Source: Bacillus pumilus
GTDB lineage: Bacteria; Bacillota; Bacilli; Bacillales; Bacillaceae
Assembly: GCF_003431975.1 (NCBI RefSeq)
Contig: NZ_CP027116.1
Location: forward strand, 3,782,001-3,846,000
DNA length: 64,000 nt
Direction of reading: 5' to 3'
The translations under genes were made by a program, and so were the position numbers. The notes beneath the pieces were generated by a model, which saw nothing but the letters and a program-made list of their open reading frames with translations, did not search any database and had not been told where the DNA came from. Numbering within the stretch: position 1 is the stretch's first letter; each line of letters starts with the position of its first letter. This document shows, one piece after another, positions 7,948 to 17,258 of the stretch.

Positions 7948-8824
7948 TCTCTTTCCTTAACAATTCAACAAGTAATTCCTTATTTTTATTTCCCCCTGTC
8001 ATGGGTGACTCAACATAGGAGAATTTTCGTTTAAAATCCATTCCTCTCACAGAAATGACAGCTAATTCACCGCCAATGCTGCCTCGCTGAAGGACATATT
8101 TAGATAAAACTGAAAGTCCCATTTCATGAATCACAGCTTCTTTAATCGCTTGATTGCTGCTAAATGTCACAAAGGTCCGTGCTTTTAGTCCATTCGATTT
8201 CAAGACGTGCTGTAAGTATTCACCGGTACCAGATCCCTCTTCTCTCGTGATCCACGTTTCATTTTGCAATTGATCAATCGTGACATCCTTTTTCTTAGCA
8301 AAAGGGTGATCTAATGGCGCAACGATATAAAGCTCGTCCTGTAGAAAAGTTTCAACAGTCAGTTCTTTGTCATTGGTCTGTCCTTCAATCAAACCGATGT
8401 CGACATGGAATAAACGGACATGTCTAGCGATCGCCTCAGTATTATCAATGACCACCTCAATATCGACATGCGGGTAAAGCTGATGAAACTCTGCCAAAAT
8501 TTGCGGCAGCACATACTCTCCAATGGTAAAACTCGCACCAATTGTCAGCTTCCCTCTTGCGAGATGATGATGCTCATAAATATCCTGCTTCGCCTGTTCA
8601 TATAAACGAATGATTTGTTTTGATCGATGGTACAACATATCCCCAGTTGGTGTAACGGTTAATTGCTTTGGCGAACGATTCAGCAGAACAGTCTGGAATT
8701 CCTGCTCCAAATTCTTAATATGAAGACTGACACTCGGCTGAGAAATCCGCAGTTTTTGGGCGGCTTTTGTAAAGTTTTTCTCTTCCACAACTGTCACAAA
8801 TGTCTTCAGTGCATCGTAATACAT
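7925..8824 (-). CDS. LysR-family transcriptional regulator
   Basis: 299 residues from the ATG at 8824 (GGAGAGGG upstream); the longer frame to 8866 lacks a binding site. The winged helix-turn-helix is at the N-terminus (NFTKAAQKLRISQPSVSLHI, about residues 18-37) and the LysR substrate domain follows (KLTIGASFTIGEYVLPQIL). It is divergent from ganR with a 172-base gap. It resembles the CysL/YwfK type of LysR regulator, but that link is weak and no target operon is evident next to it. Confidence 0.85.
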   Translation of the reverse strand: MYYDALKTFVTVVEEKNFTKAAQKLRISQPSVSLHIKNLEQEFQTVLLNRSPKQLTVTPTGDMLYHRSKQIIRLYEQAKQDIYEHHHLARGKLTIGASFTIGEYVLPQILAEFHQLYPHVDIEVVIDNTEAIARHVRLFHVDIGLIEGQTNDKELTVETFLQDELYIVAPLDHPFAKKKDVTIDQLQNETWITREEGSGTGEYLQHVLKSNGLKARTFVTFSSNQAIKEAVIHEMGLSVLSKYVLQRGSIGGELAVISVRGMDFKRKFSYVESPMTGGNKNKELLVELLRKERKEASPQ

Positions 8825-8996
8825 CGGTCCCTCTCCTATCAGAAATCTTAATCCTATCCCTTTCATATATATATCTTACTAATTCATTCTCCTTGCGTAA
8901 AGAACCGCCTATCCGAAAACAATTTAATAAAAATATTTACTAATTTTTTTAAAGACTCTATACTAAGAGGAGATATTTTCTATTGGAGGTGCTGAT

Positions 8997-9992
8997 TTGG
9001 CAGCTAAAATAAAGGACATCGCTGAAAAAGCAGGATTATCCATTGCGACGGTATCTCGTGTACTGAACCAGGATCCTAACCTGTCTGTCACGGATCAAAC
9101 ACGCGAAAAGGTATACGCCGCCGCAGAAGCTTTGTCCTATCAAAAGAAGACATTCAAACATTCATTAAAAAAAATCGCCTTTCTCTATTGGATGACCGAA
9201 AAGGAAGAGCTTGAAGATATTTATTTTAAATCCATTCGTCTAGGCATTGAGGAACTGACCAATACCCGAAGCTTAAATGTTACCGCTTATCATCCATCTG
9301 ATGGTCTTCAATCTATTGATCCTTCTACAGAAGGAATCATCGCCATCGGTCGATTTAAAAAGACTGAGCTTGACCAATTATATGCGATCACCCAGCACAT
9401 CGTCTTTATTGATACGTCTCCAGATGAAGACCGTTTTGATTCTGTAAAGCCAAACCTGAAACGAATTGTTGAAAAGATCGTCGATTCTTTTATTGAAAAA
9501 GAGCACACATCCATTGGTTTCATTGGCGGTACCGACCTTGATCTGAATAAACATGTACACATTCCAGATATCCGCGAAACGACTTTCCGTCAATACATGA
9601 TGTCTCACAATGCGCTTGATGAGCGATTGGTCTATATCGGTCAACATTTCTCAGTAGATGAAGGCTATTCGCTGATGATAAAGGCGATCGACGATCTCGG
9701 CGATGAACTTCCCACCGCTTTTTGTGTCGCGAGTGATCCTCTTGCTATCGGCTGTTTACAAGCATTAAATGAACGAGGATTTTCTCTGCCGAATCGTGTC
9801 AGCGTCTTTAGTATCAACGATATTCATGTGTCTCAATATGTATCACCACCGCTCACCACGTACCATATTCATACGTCTTTGCTGTGTGAAACAGCCGTCG
9901 ATTTATTGTTAGAAAGACTTGTGGACGGCAGAACATTACCTAAAACTGTGCTGATTGCCTCAGAGCCTGTCTTTCGAAAAAGTACGATATAA
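8997..9992 (+). CDS. ganR: LacI-family repressor of the galactan (gan) operon
   Basis: 331 residues. TTG start preceded by TTGGAGGTG with good spacing. The N-terminal HTH reads IKDIAEKAGLSIATVSRVLN (about residues 4-23), followed by a periplasmic-binding-protein-like effector domain. It is directly upstream of ganS on the same strand and separated from it by its own terminator. This equals the position of ganR (lacR) in B. subtilis, where it represses ganSPQAB until galacto-oligosaccharide is present. Identity rests on context plus family. Confidence 0.85.
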   Translation: MAAKIKDIAEKAGLSIATVSRVLNQDPNLSVTDQTREKVYAAAEALSYQKKTFKHSLKKIAFLYWMTEKEELEDIYFKSIRLGIEELTNTRSLNVTAYHPSDGLQSIDPSTEGIIAIGRFKKTELDQLYAITQHIVFIDTSPDEDRFDSVKPNLKRIVEKIVDSFIEKEHTSIGFIGGTDLDLNKHVHIPDIRETTFRQYMMSHNALDERLVYIGQHFSVDEGYSLMIKAIDDLGDELPTAFCVASDPLAIGCLQALNERGFSLPNRVSVFSINDIHVSQYVSPPLTTYHIHTSLLCETAVDLLLERLVDGRTLPKTVLIASEPVFRKSTI

Positions 9993-9999
9993 ACAACTG

Positions 10000-10034
10000 G
10001 AAGCCCTACCCAATGAGGAGGGCTTCTTTTCTCT
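10000..10034 (+). terminator. Rho-independent terminator after ganR
   Basis: GAAGCCCT / AGGGCTTC stem-loop followed by TTTTCTCTTT, eight bases past the ganR stop. Confidence 0.8.
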
Positions 10035-10041
10035 TTAGATG

Positions 10042-10057
10042 AGTAAAAAATTTTACT
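10042..10057. promoter_or_regulatory. candidate GanR operator upstream of ganS
   Basis: Inverted repeat AGTAAAA-AA-TTTTACT between the ganR terminator and ganS. Related TTTACTT elements occur again just downstream (about 10080-10095), and ATTTACTAA occurs in front of ganR itself (about 8935). The repetition before both genes fits a shared operator; GanR binding is inferred. Confidence 0.45.
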
Positions 10058-10114
10058 TAATAAATTTAATAAAACATGTTTACTTTTTTTACTTAAGTTG
10101 ATATTCTCACATTA

Positions 10115-10128
10115 AGAAAGCGTTTTCT
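10115..10128. promoter_or_regulatory. candidate cre (CcpA) site of the gan operon
   Basis: AGAAAGCGTTTTCT is a near-perfect palindrome with the AAAGCG core of cre and mismatches only at the outermost positions. It lies about 37 bases before the ganS start, where it would block transcription when glucose is present. Confidence 0.45.
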
Positions 10129-10164
10129 TGTTATCTGTGAAAAAAGAACGAGAGGGGATTACCA

Positions 10165-11430
10165 ATGAAAAAGAGAAAATGGGCGACATTATCAGCAGTC
10201 GTTGGGACTGCTGTGCTTCTGCTTTCAGCATGCGGACCGGGAGATGGCAATTCAAGCGGAAGTCAGCCAGCATCTACAGGTACAAAGACCTTGCTAGTGT
10301 GGGAGGATGTCAAAAAGGCTGACGGGATTCAAGACGCTGTAAAAGAATTCGAAAAACAACATGATGTGAAAATCAAAGTCGTCGAAAAAGCATATGCCGA
10401 CCAAATCGAAGCTCTCCGCCTTGATGGAGCAGCGGGAACAGGTCCAGACGTCATCACGATGCCTCACGATCAAATTGGTTCGGCTGTTACTGAAGGGCTA
10501 TTACAGGAAATCAAGCCCGAGCAAAAAGTGATCGACTCCTTCACAGACGAATCGATTCAATCACAAAAGATAGATGGCAAGTTGTATGGTCTGCCAAAAT
10601 CCGTTGAAACCACTGTGCTTTTTTACAACAAAGACCTTGTCAAAAAGGCACCAACAACACTTGATGGCTGGTATGCTCTTTCGAAAAAGCTAACAAAGGA
10701 CGGGAAATACGGTTTTGTTGCAAAATGGGATGAAATTTACTATGCACAAAGTGTGCTGGGCGGATCAGGGGGCTATATTTTCAAGCAGAAAAGCGATAGC
10801 TCTTATGATGTGAATGATATTGGTCTTAATAACGATGGTGCCATAGAAGGCGGAAAATACATTGAAAAATTCTTTAGCGAAGGGCTTTTCCCAAAAGGCA
10901 TCATTGGTGAACAAGGAATCAACGTCCTCAACTCCTTATTCACAGAAAAAAAAGCAGCAGCTGTGATTTCTGGTCCGTGGTCATTTGGCCCTTATAAAGA
11001 AGCGGGTATTGACTATGGCGTGACCGAGCTGCCAACACTCCCTAACGGAAAGCATATGAGCTCATTCTTAGGTGTAAAGAGCTACAATGTCTCCTCTTAT
11101 TCTAAAAATAAAGAACTTGCTGAGAAATTTGTTGAATTTATCACGAACGAAAAAAATTCGAAAAAGCGCTTTGAAGTAACAGAGGAAATTCCACCAGTGA
11201 AAAAGCTGATGAAAGATCCAGTCATTACTGAAAACGCAAATGCGAATGCTGTTTCAAAGCAAACGAAATATGCCACGCTGACACCGAACAATCCTGAAAT
11301 GGCAGAGGTGTGGAAGCCGATTGATAGTGCATTAGGCCTCATAGCAACTGGTCGTACAGATGTGAAAAAGGCATTTGATGATGCGGTCAATCAAATCGAC
11401 TCTCAAATTAAAGCAAATCACTCCAAATAA
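10165..11430 (+). CDS. ganS: galacto-oligosaccharide ABC transporter solute-binding lipoprotein
   Basis: 421 residues. The signal peptide ends in the lipobox LLSAC (Cys about residue 22), so the mature protein is lipid-anchored on the outer face of the membrane. The rest is an extracellular solute-binding protein of family 1 (KTLLVWEDVKKADGIQDAVK start; ALGLIATGRTDVKKAFDDA near the end). GAGAGGGGAT precedes the ATG. It is the first gene of the gan operon and would deliver galacto-oligosaccharides to GanPQ. No ATPase gene is in the operon; a shared MsmX-type ATPase elsewhere is expected from B. subtilis. Confidence 0.9.
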   Translation: MKKRKWATLSAVVGTAVLLLSACGPGDGNSSGSQPASTGTKTLLVWEDVKKADGIQDAVKEFEKQHDVKIKVVEKAYADQIEALRLDGAAGTGPDVITMPHDQIGSAVTEGLLQEIKPEQKVIDSFTDESIQSQKIDGKLYGLPKSVETTVLFYNKDLVKKAPTTLDGWYALSKKLTKDGKYGFVAKWDEIYYAQSVLGGSGGYIFKQKSDSSYDVNDIGLNNDGAIEGGKYIEKFFSEGLFPKGIIGEQGINVLNSLFTEKKAAAVISGPWSFGPYKEAGIDYGVTELPTLPNGKHMSSFLGVKSYNVSSYSKNKELAEKFVEFITNEKNSKKRFEVTEEIPPVKKLMKDPVITENANANAVSKQTKYATLTPNNPEMAEVWKPIDSALGLIATGRTDVKKAFDDAVNQIDSQIKANHSK

Positions 11431-11440
11431 CCATCAAATG

Positions 11441-11463
11441 CGGGTAGTCTATCACACTGCCCG
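11441..11463 (+). other. intercistronic hairpin between ganS and ganP
   Basis: CGGGTAGT / ACTGCCCG stem with a 7-base loop just after the ganS stop and without a T run. Such hairpins often stabilise the upstream mRNA so that the binding protein is made in excess over the permeases. The structure is seen; the role is inferred. Confidence 0.5.
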
Positions 11464-11499
11464 TAGTTGATCTAATTTCATATGAAGTAGGTGTTAGAC

Positions 11500-12807
11500 G
11501 TGACGGGTAACCTTGAACTAGACCGTACACACACAGTGGAATCAAAGACACACCGGAGACGGGCGCTAATGTTCTCTCTTATACCCGGGATGGGGCAGAT
11601 ATACAACAAACAATACGGCAAAGGAGCATTCTTTTTCCTGTTTGGCGTCTCTTTTTTGATTGTATTTTATGATTTATTCAATATTGGCTTCTGGGGACTG
11701 TTCACACTTGGGACGATGCTGCCTCGTGATAACTCTGTTTTTCTTTTAGCAAAAGGGATCATTGCGCTGTTAACAGCTGGTTTTGGTATCGGCTTTTATG
11801 TACTCATGATGCGTGATGCTTTTACAAACGGAAAGAAACGGGATCAAGGGGTTCCACTTCATTCCATCCGTGCTCAATATCACCAGCTCATCGACCAAGG
11901 CTTTCCTTACTTAATGAGCACGCCTGCTTTCTTTTTACTTCTATTTTCTGTTGTCTTTCCAATTATGTTCAGCTTTGCGCTTGCCTTTACGAACTACGAT
12001 TTATACCACTCGCCTCCTGCTAATTTGATTGACTGGGTAGGAATCAAGAACTTTCAAAATATCTTTTCCATTGATATTTGGAGAGACACCTTTATTGATG
12101 TACTTGGCTGGACCGTCATATGGACTTTAGTTGCGTCGACTCTTCAATGTGCCGTCGGCATCTTTCTAGCGGTTTTGCTCAATCAAAAGGATTTAAAGGG
12201 AAAACGGTTTTTCAGAACGATTTTAATTCTTCCTTGGGCTGTTCCTGGGTTTGTGACGATTTTGGTATTTGCTGGGCTGTTCAATGATACATTTGGTGCG
12301 ATTAACAATACACTTTTTGCCTCGATAGGGATTGATCCAAAACCATGGCTGACAGATCCATTTTGGAGCAAAATTTCACTCATTGCGATGCAGACTTGGC
12401 TCGGATTTCCTTTTGTATTCATTATGACAACCGGGGTTTTGCAGGCGATTCCCGATGATTTATATGAGGCTGCAACCATTGATGGGGCCAATTTCTTTCA
12501 GAAGTTCCGGTCCATCACGTTACCGCTTGTTCTCTATTCCATTGCACCTATACTCATCACACAATATACATTTAACTTTAACAACTTTAATATCATCTAC
12601 TTATTTAATGGCGGGGGGCCGCCTGTTGCAGGGTCAACTGCTGGGGGAACGGACATCTTGGTTTCTTGGATTTATAAACTCACGATGCAGTCTTCTCAAT
12701 ATGCACTCGCTGCGGCTGTCACGATTTTACTTTCAATCTTTGTCATCGCCATTGCCCTCTGGCAGTTTAAGAGAACGAATTCATTCAAAGAGGAGGACAT
12801 GATGTGA
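11500..12807 (+). CDS. ganP: galacto-oligosaccharide ABC transporter permease
   Basis: 435 residues from GTG at 11500; an alternative in-frame GTG at 11491 overlaps the AGTAGGTG binding site. A MalF-type N-terminal extension with extra membrane helices (MFSLIPGMGQIYNKQYGKG) precedes the six-helix permease core. The EAA loop is YEAATIDGANFFQKFRSITL near the C-terminal third. It pairs with GanQ to form the membrane channel for oligosaccharides bound by GanS. The gene overlaps the ribosome binding site of ganQ. Confidence 0.9.
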   Translation: MTGNLELDRTHTVESKTHRRRALMFSLIPGMGQIYNKQYGKGAFFFLFGVSFLIVFYDLFNIGFWGLFTLGTMLPRDNSVFLLAKGIIALLTAGFGIGFYVLMMRDAFTNGKKRDQGVPLHSIRAQYHQLIDQGFPYLMSTPAFFLLLFSVVFPIMFSFALAFTNYDLYHSPPANLIDWVGIKNFQNIFSIDIWRDTFIDVLGWTVIWTLVASTLQCAVGIFLAVLLNQKDLKGKRFFRTILILPWAVPGFVTILVFAGLFNDTFGAINNTLFASIGIDPKPWLTDPFWSKISLIAMQTWLGFPFVFIMTTGVLQAIPDDLYEAATIDGANFFQKFRSITLPLVLYSIAPILITQYTFNFNNFNIIYLFNGGGPPVAGSTAGGTDILVSWIYKLTMQSSQYALAAAVTILLSIFVIAIALWQFKRTNSFKEEDMM

Positions 12808-12808
12808 T

Positions 12809-13651
12809 ATGGGATCAAAACAAAACAAGCTCATTCGCCTGAGCATTACTTATTTTATCCTTTTCATTGCCTCCATTTGTATTCTATACCCACTGCTTTG
12901 GACAATCGGTGCTTCCTTTAATCCTGGAAACAGCCTCATGAGTACAAGTATGTTTCCGAAGAATCCAACGTTCAGTCACTTTACCGAGCTTTTCTTCGGC
13001 CCGGGAGCACTTTATGCAAAATGGTATTGGAACTCCATGAAGATCAGTATTTCGACTATGCTCTTAACGCTGATACTTGTTAGTTTTACAGGCTATGCCT
13101 TTTCTAGATTCCGTTTCAAAGGACGGAAAAATGGGCTGATGCTCTTTTTGCTGCTGCAAATGATTCCTCAATTTTCAGCACTAATTGCGATTTTCGTTTT
13201 GGCTCAAATGCTTGGACTCATTAACAGCCACCTTGCATTGATTTTGATTTATGCAGGCGGACAAATTCCGATGAATACGTATTTAATGAAAGGCTATCTC
13301 GATGCGATTCCGAAGGACCTCGATGAATCGGCCAGAATGGATGGCGCAGGGCATTTTCGCATTTTCATCCAAATTATTATGCCGCTTGCTAAGCCCATCT
13401 TAGCCGTTGTCGCCATCAACTCTTTTACAGGACCGCTGGGTGATTTCATCATCTCTAGCGTCATTGTCCGCTCACCCGAAATGTATACGCTCCCAATCGG
13501 TCTATACAATCTTGTATCAGACAAAATGGGTGCCAGCTACACGACCTTTGCAGCCGGGGCTTTACTCATTGCGATTCCAGTCGCTTTATTGTTTCTTGTT
13601 TTACAAAAACAATTTGTATCCGGCCTCACACAAGGCGGGACAAAAGGATAA
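12809..13651 (+). CDS. ganQ: galacto-oligosaccharide ABC transporter permease
   Basis: 280 residues, MalG type. Six hydrophobic helices and the EAA motif DESARMDGAGHFRIFIQIIM (about residues 171-190) that docks the ATPase. It starts one base after the ganP stop, with GAGGAGG inside the end of ganP, so translation is coupled. Partner of GanP. Confidence 0.9.
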   Translation: MGSKQNKLIRLSITYFILFIASICILYPLLWTIGASFNPGNSLMSTSMFPKNPTFSHFTELFFGPGALYAKWYWNSMKISISTMLLTLILVSFTGYAFSRFRFKGRKNGLMLFLLLQMIPQFSALIAIFVLAQMLGLINSHLALILIYAGGQIPMNTYLMKGYLDAIPKDLDESARMDGAGHFRIFIQIIMPLAKPILAVVAINSFTGPLGDFIISSVIVRSPEMYTLPIGLYNLVSDKMGASYTTFAAGALLIAIPVALLFLVLQKQFVSGLTQGGTKG

Positions 13652-13662
13652 GGGGAGATTTG

Positions 13663-14871
13663 ATGAAGAAATGGATGCTTGTTACGATCGTTGTTTTCTT
13701 TTTGATGGGGTTAGGGATTTTGCCTGAAGCAAAGGCGGATGCCATTTCCGTTCAGCCGATCAATGGTCTGCAAGGTGATTTCATTAAAGGAGCAGATATC
13801 TCCATGCTTGCGGAAGTGGAGAGAAGCGGGGGCAGATACTTCGACCAGAACGGAAAACAGGTGGACCCGCTCAAGCTATTAAAGGAAAAAGGCGTCAACT
13901 ACGTGCGCATCAGACTCTGGAACCATCCATACGACAACCAAGGCCGTGCTTATAACGGCGGGACAAATGATCTTAATACAGCCATCGCTCTATCAAAACG
14001 CGCAAAAGCACAAAATATGAAAGTGCTGCTTGATTTTCATTACAGTGATTTCTGGACCGATCCTGGTAAACAGTTCAAACCGAAATCATGGGCATCTCTT
14101 TCACAAAACGATTTAGTAAAAGCGGTTGGCACTTACACTGGGGATGTACTCAAAACGATGAGGGCCCAAAATGCGCTGCCGAACATGGTACAGGTTGGAA
14201 ACGAATTGAACTCAGGCATGTTGTGGCCGAACGGAAAGAGCTGGGGCGAAGGCGGTGGTGAATTTGACCGGCTCGCCGCTTTGCTAAAGGCAGGCACAAA
14301 TGCTGTCCGCTCTGTCGATTCAAATATCAAGGTCATGCTTCACCTTGCACATGGAGGGGACAATGGCGCATCTCGCTGGTGGTTTGATGAAATCACAAAA
14401 CGAGGTGTCTCATTCGATACGATCGGTTTATCTTACTACCCATATTGGGATGGCGGATTTAACGGCCTTACTAACAATATGAATGATATTAGCGCCCGCT
14501 ATAACAAAGATGTCATCGTGGTAGAAACCGCCTACGGCTTTACAACAGCAAATGGCGACAACCTAGAAAACTCATTTAACCAAGATTCCGTTCATACTGC
14601 CGGTTATCCAGCATCACCACAAGGGCAGGCATCTTTTATACGAGATCTATCAGAGAAAATTTCACAAGTAAACAACAAGCGCGGGAAAGGGTTCTTTTAT
14701 TGGGAGCCGCTTTGGATTCCATCAAAAGGCGCGCCGTGGTCTAGTCAATACGGGCTTGCTTATATTCAAACAACCGGCACGGTCGGGAATGCTTGGGAAA
14801 ATCAGGCGATGTTTGATTTCAACGGAAAAGCACTTCCTTCTCTTGATGTATTTAAACAAATGACACCGTAA
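13663..14871 (+). CDS. ganB: secreted endo-beta-1,4-galactanase, GH53
   Basis: 402 residues from ATG at 13663 (AGGGGAG upstream; a TTG one codon earlier is less well spaced). A Sec signal peptide is followed by an AKA-type cleavage region near residues 24-27. The GH53 domain starts at FIKGADISML. The acid/base is Glu181 in VGNELNSG and the nucleophile is Glu288 in VIVVETAYGF. It cuts beta-1,4-galactan of pectin side chains outside the cell, feeding GanSPQ. In B. subtilis ganA precedes ganB; here the order is ganB then ganA. Confidence 0.92.
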   Translation: MKKWMLVTIVVFFLMGLGILPEAKADAISVQPINGLQGDFIKGADISMLAEVERSGGRYFDQNGKQVDPLKLLKEKGVNYVRIRLWNHPYDNQGRAYNGGTNDLNTAIALSKRAKAQNMKVLLDFHYSDFWTDPGKQFKPKSWASLSQNDLVKAVGTYTGDVLKTMRAQNALPNMVQVGNELNSGMLWPNGKSWGEGGGEFDRLAALLKAGTNAVRSVDSNIKVMLHLAHGGDNGASRWWFDEITKRGVSFDTIGLSYYPYWDGGFNGLTNNMNDISARYNKDVIVVETAYGFTTANGDNLENSFNQDSVHTAGYPASPQGQASFIRDLSEKISQVNNKRGKGFFYWEPLWIPSKGAPWSSQYGLAYIQTTGTVGNAWENQAMFDFNGKALPSLDVFKQMTP

Positions 14872-14894
14872 TTAAACAGATAGGACGTGACAAA

Positions 14895-16961
14895 ATGGGA
14901 AAGCGTTACCCACTCGTTCACCCAGATGTGAAAGGCTTTTTGCATGGTGGCGACTATAACCCTGATCAATGGCTCCATATGCCGGAGATCATTGATGAAG
15001 ATTTTCGATTAATGAAGCTTGCACACTGTCAAACATTCTCTATCAACATTTTCGCATGGAGTAAGCTCGAGCCAAAAGAAGGGGAATATGATTTTGCCTG
15101 GCTGGATGATATCATGGATCGCTTGGCAGCGCAGGGGGCCCACGCCATTCTTGCAACACCAAGCGGAGCAAGACCTGCTTGGCTCTCACAAGCATATCCT
15201 GAGGTTTTACGAGTTGAAGCGAATCGTCAGCGCAACTTACATGGACTTCGCCATAATCATTGCTTCACCTCACCGGTTTATCGAGAAAAAACGAATACAC
15301 TCAACCGGCTGCTCGCTGAACGCTATAAGGATCATCCAGCACTGATCATGTGGCACATTTCAAATGAATACGGTGGTGAATGTCATTGTGATCTTTGTCA
15401 GGAAGCATTTCGGGACTATCTGAAAGACAAATACAATCATGACCTTGAAGCTTTGAATCAAGCATGGTGGACAGGATTTTGGAGCCACACGTATAGTGAT
15501 TGGTCGCAAATCGAGTCACCTGCACCGCATGGGGAGCACATGATTCACGGCATGAACCTCGATTGGAAGCGTTTTGTCACAGCGCAAACGATCAATTTTT
15601 ATCAAAATGAAATTGAACCGCTACGAGAATTAACACCTCATGTGCCAGTAACCACCAATTTTATGGGCGACTACCCGCATATGCGGCCATTCCTTGGACT
15701 GGATTATCATCAATTTGCAAAAGAGGTCGATGTGATTTCATGGGATAGCTATCCAGCATGGCACAGCGGCAGGGAAACAACTGCGGAATTAGCGTCAAAT
15801 GTCGCCTTCGTTCACGATTTGTATCGTTCATTAAAGGACGGTCAGCCATTCCTTGTCATGGAGAGTACACCGAGCCTTGTGAACTGGCATGAAGTGAATA
15901 AGGTGAAGCATAAAGGAATGGCACACCTTTATGCCATACAGGCGATTGCCCATGGATCAGACTCCGTGCTTTACTTCCAGTGGCGCCAAGGGCGAGGCGC
16001 CTCCGAGAAATTCCACGGCGCCGTTGTGGATCACTCAGGACATGAACATACACGCGTGTTTCAAGAGGTCGCTGATCTAGGGAAACAGCTGGAGCAGCTC
16101 CAGCCGATTGCGGGGACATCCGTTCAACCAGAAGTTGCCATCATATACGATTGGGAAAACCACTGGGCCATTGATGATGCGCAAGGCTTAAATAATACAA
16201 ACAAACGCTACGTCGAGGCTTGTCAAACCCATTATCGAAGCTTTTGGAAAAAAGGCATCCCTGTTGACATTGTCGGAATGGAAAAGGATTTCTCATCCTA
16301 TCGAGTGCTCGTTGGTCCAATGCTCTACATGATCAAACCAGGCGTGGCAGAAAAAATCGAAGCCTTCGTTAAAAAGGGCGGCATTTTTATCGCGACATAT
16401 TGGAGCGGCATGGTCGATGAAAATGACCTCTGTTTCCTCGGTGGTTTTCCCGGTCCTCTCCGCCATGTCCTTGGCATATGGGCGGAAGAAATCAACACAT
16501 TGATGCCTGATGAACACGTATTAATGACCACAGGAAATGGACGCACCTACCATGTCGGGCAATATTGCGAATCCATTCATCCTGAAACGGCCTCTGTGTT
16601 AGGGCATTTTGAGAATGGCTGCTACGAAGGACAGCCCGCCCTGACTGTCCATCCTTTTGGAGATGGAAAGGCATACTATATGGCTTCTGAAAATGAGCAA
16701 GCTTTTTATGATGAATTTTACGAGGATCTCATCACAGGATTGGGTATACAGGCTATCATGTCGTCTCCGATCCCTGAGGGAGTCAGTGTACAAAAGCGAA
16801 CAGATGGTACTCAGGAATATGTGTTTATAATGAATTTTACGGAAAACCAGCAGCTCCTTTCACTAGAGTCAGAGGAAGGTTATCAAAATATGCTGACAGG
16901 TCAACATGTGCCTCAAGAGCTTCAGCTTGATTCTTACGAGTACGTTATCTTGAAAAAATAG
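14895..16961 (+). CDS. ganA: beta-galactosidase, GH42 (cytoplasmic)
   Basis: 688 residues, normal length for GH42. N-terminal GGDYNPDQW; acid/base Glu158 in HISNEYGG; nucleophile Glu323 in LVMESTPS. Cys123, Cys163, Cys165 and Cys168 match the zinc cluster of GH42. There is no signal peptide, so it acts inside the cell on imported galacto-oligosaccharides. It is the last gene of the operon, followed by a terminator. Confidence 0.92.
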   Translation: MGKRYPLVHPDVKGFLHGGDYNPDQWLHMPEIIDEDFRLMKLAHCQTFSINIFAWSKLEPKEGEYDFAWLDDIMDRLAAQGAHAILATPSGARPAWLSQAYPEVLRVEANRQRNLHGLRHNHCFTSPVYREKTNTLNRLLAERYKDHPALIMWHISNEYGGECHCDLCQEAFRDYLKDKYNHDLEALNQAWWTGFWSHTYSDWSQIESPAPHGEHMIHGMNLDWKRFVTAQTINFYQNEIEPLRELTPHVPVTTNFMGDYPHMRPFLGLDYHQFAKEVDVISWDSYPAWHSGRETTAELASNVAFVHDLYRSLKDGQPFLVMESTPSLVNWHEVNKVKHKGMAHLYAIQAIAHGSDSVLYFQWRQGRGASEKFHGAVVDHSGHEHTRVFQEVADLGKQLEQLQPIAGTSVQPEVAIIYDWENHWAIDDAQGLNNTNKRYVEACQTHYRSFWKKGIPVDIVGMEKDFSSYRVLVGPMLYMIKPGVAEKIEAFVKKGGIFIATYWSGMVDENDLCFLGGFPGPLRHVLGIWAEEINTLMPDEHVLMTTGNGRTYHVGQYCESIHPETASVLGHFENGCYEGQPALTVHPFGDGKAYYMASENEQAFYDEFYEDLITGLGIQAIMSSPIPEGVSVQKRTDGTQEYVFIMNFTENQQLLSLESEEGYQNMLTGQHVPQELQLDSYEYVILKK

Positions 16962-16971
16962 ATTGATAGGA

Positions 16972-17003
16972 GGCGTCCATTCATTGGACGTTTCTTTTAT
17001 TTT
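16972..17003 (+). terminator. Rho-independent terminator of the gan operon
   Basis: CGTCCA / TGGACG stem with a 5-base loop and a downstream TTTCTTTTATTTT tract. Confidence 0.75.
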
Positions 17004-17138
17004 AGTGAGTCTAAATACCTATACAAATTTTGTGGTTTTAATTGTAAACTCGAATCGTTATATTTTATCTAAATTTTTTGACATGTTTCATCCCTTGCTA
17101 ATACTGGTTCCATTATCCTTTATCACCATTTTATAGGT

Positions 17139-17153
17139 ATGAAAGCGGTTGCC
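17139..17153. promoter_or_regulatory. candidate cre site before the citrate transporter
   Basis: ATGAAAGCGGTTGCC fits the cre consensus except at its last base. It lies 120 bases before the transporter start and about 55 bases downstream of a TTGACA element (17078-17083), a position fitting a roadblock or promoter-proximal repression. Nothing else was noted in the 16962-17258 gap. Confidence 0.5.
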
Positions 17154-17258
17154 TAATACTCATATTTTTGATACCCTTTTTTTCAATGCAGGTATGGGAC
17201 TGCATTGTCATGAAAAGAGCAAGTAAATGTGAACGGTTTATTGTAGGGGGAGGGACTT

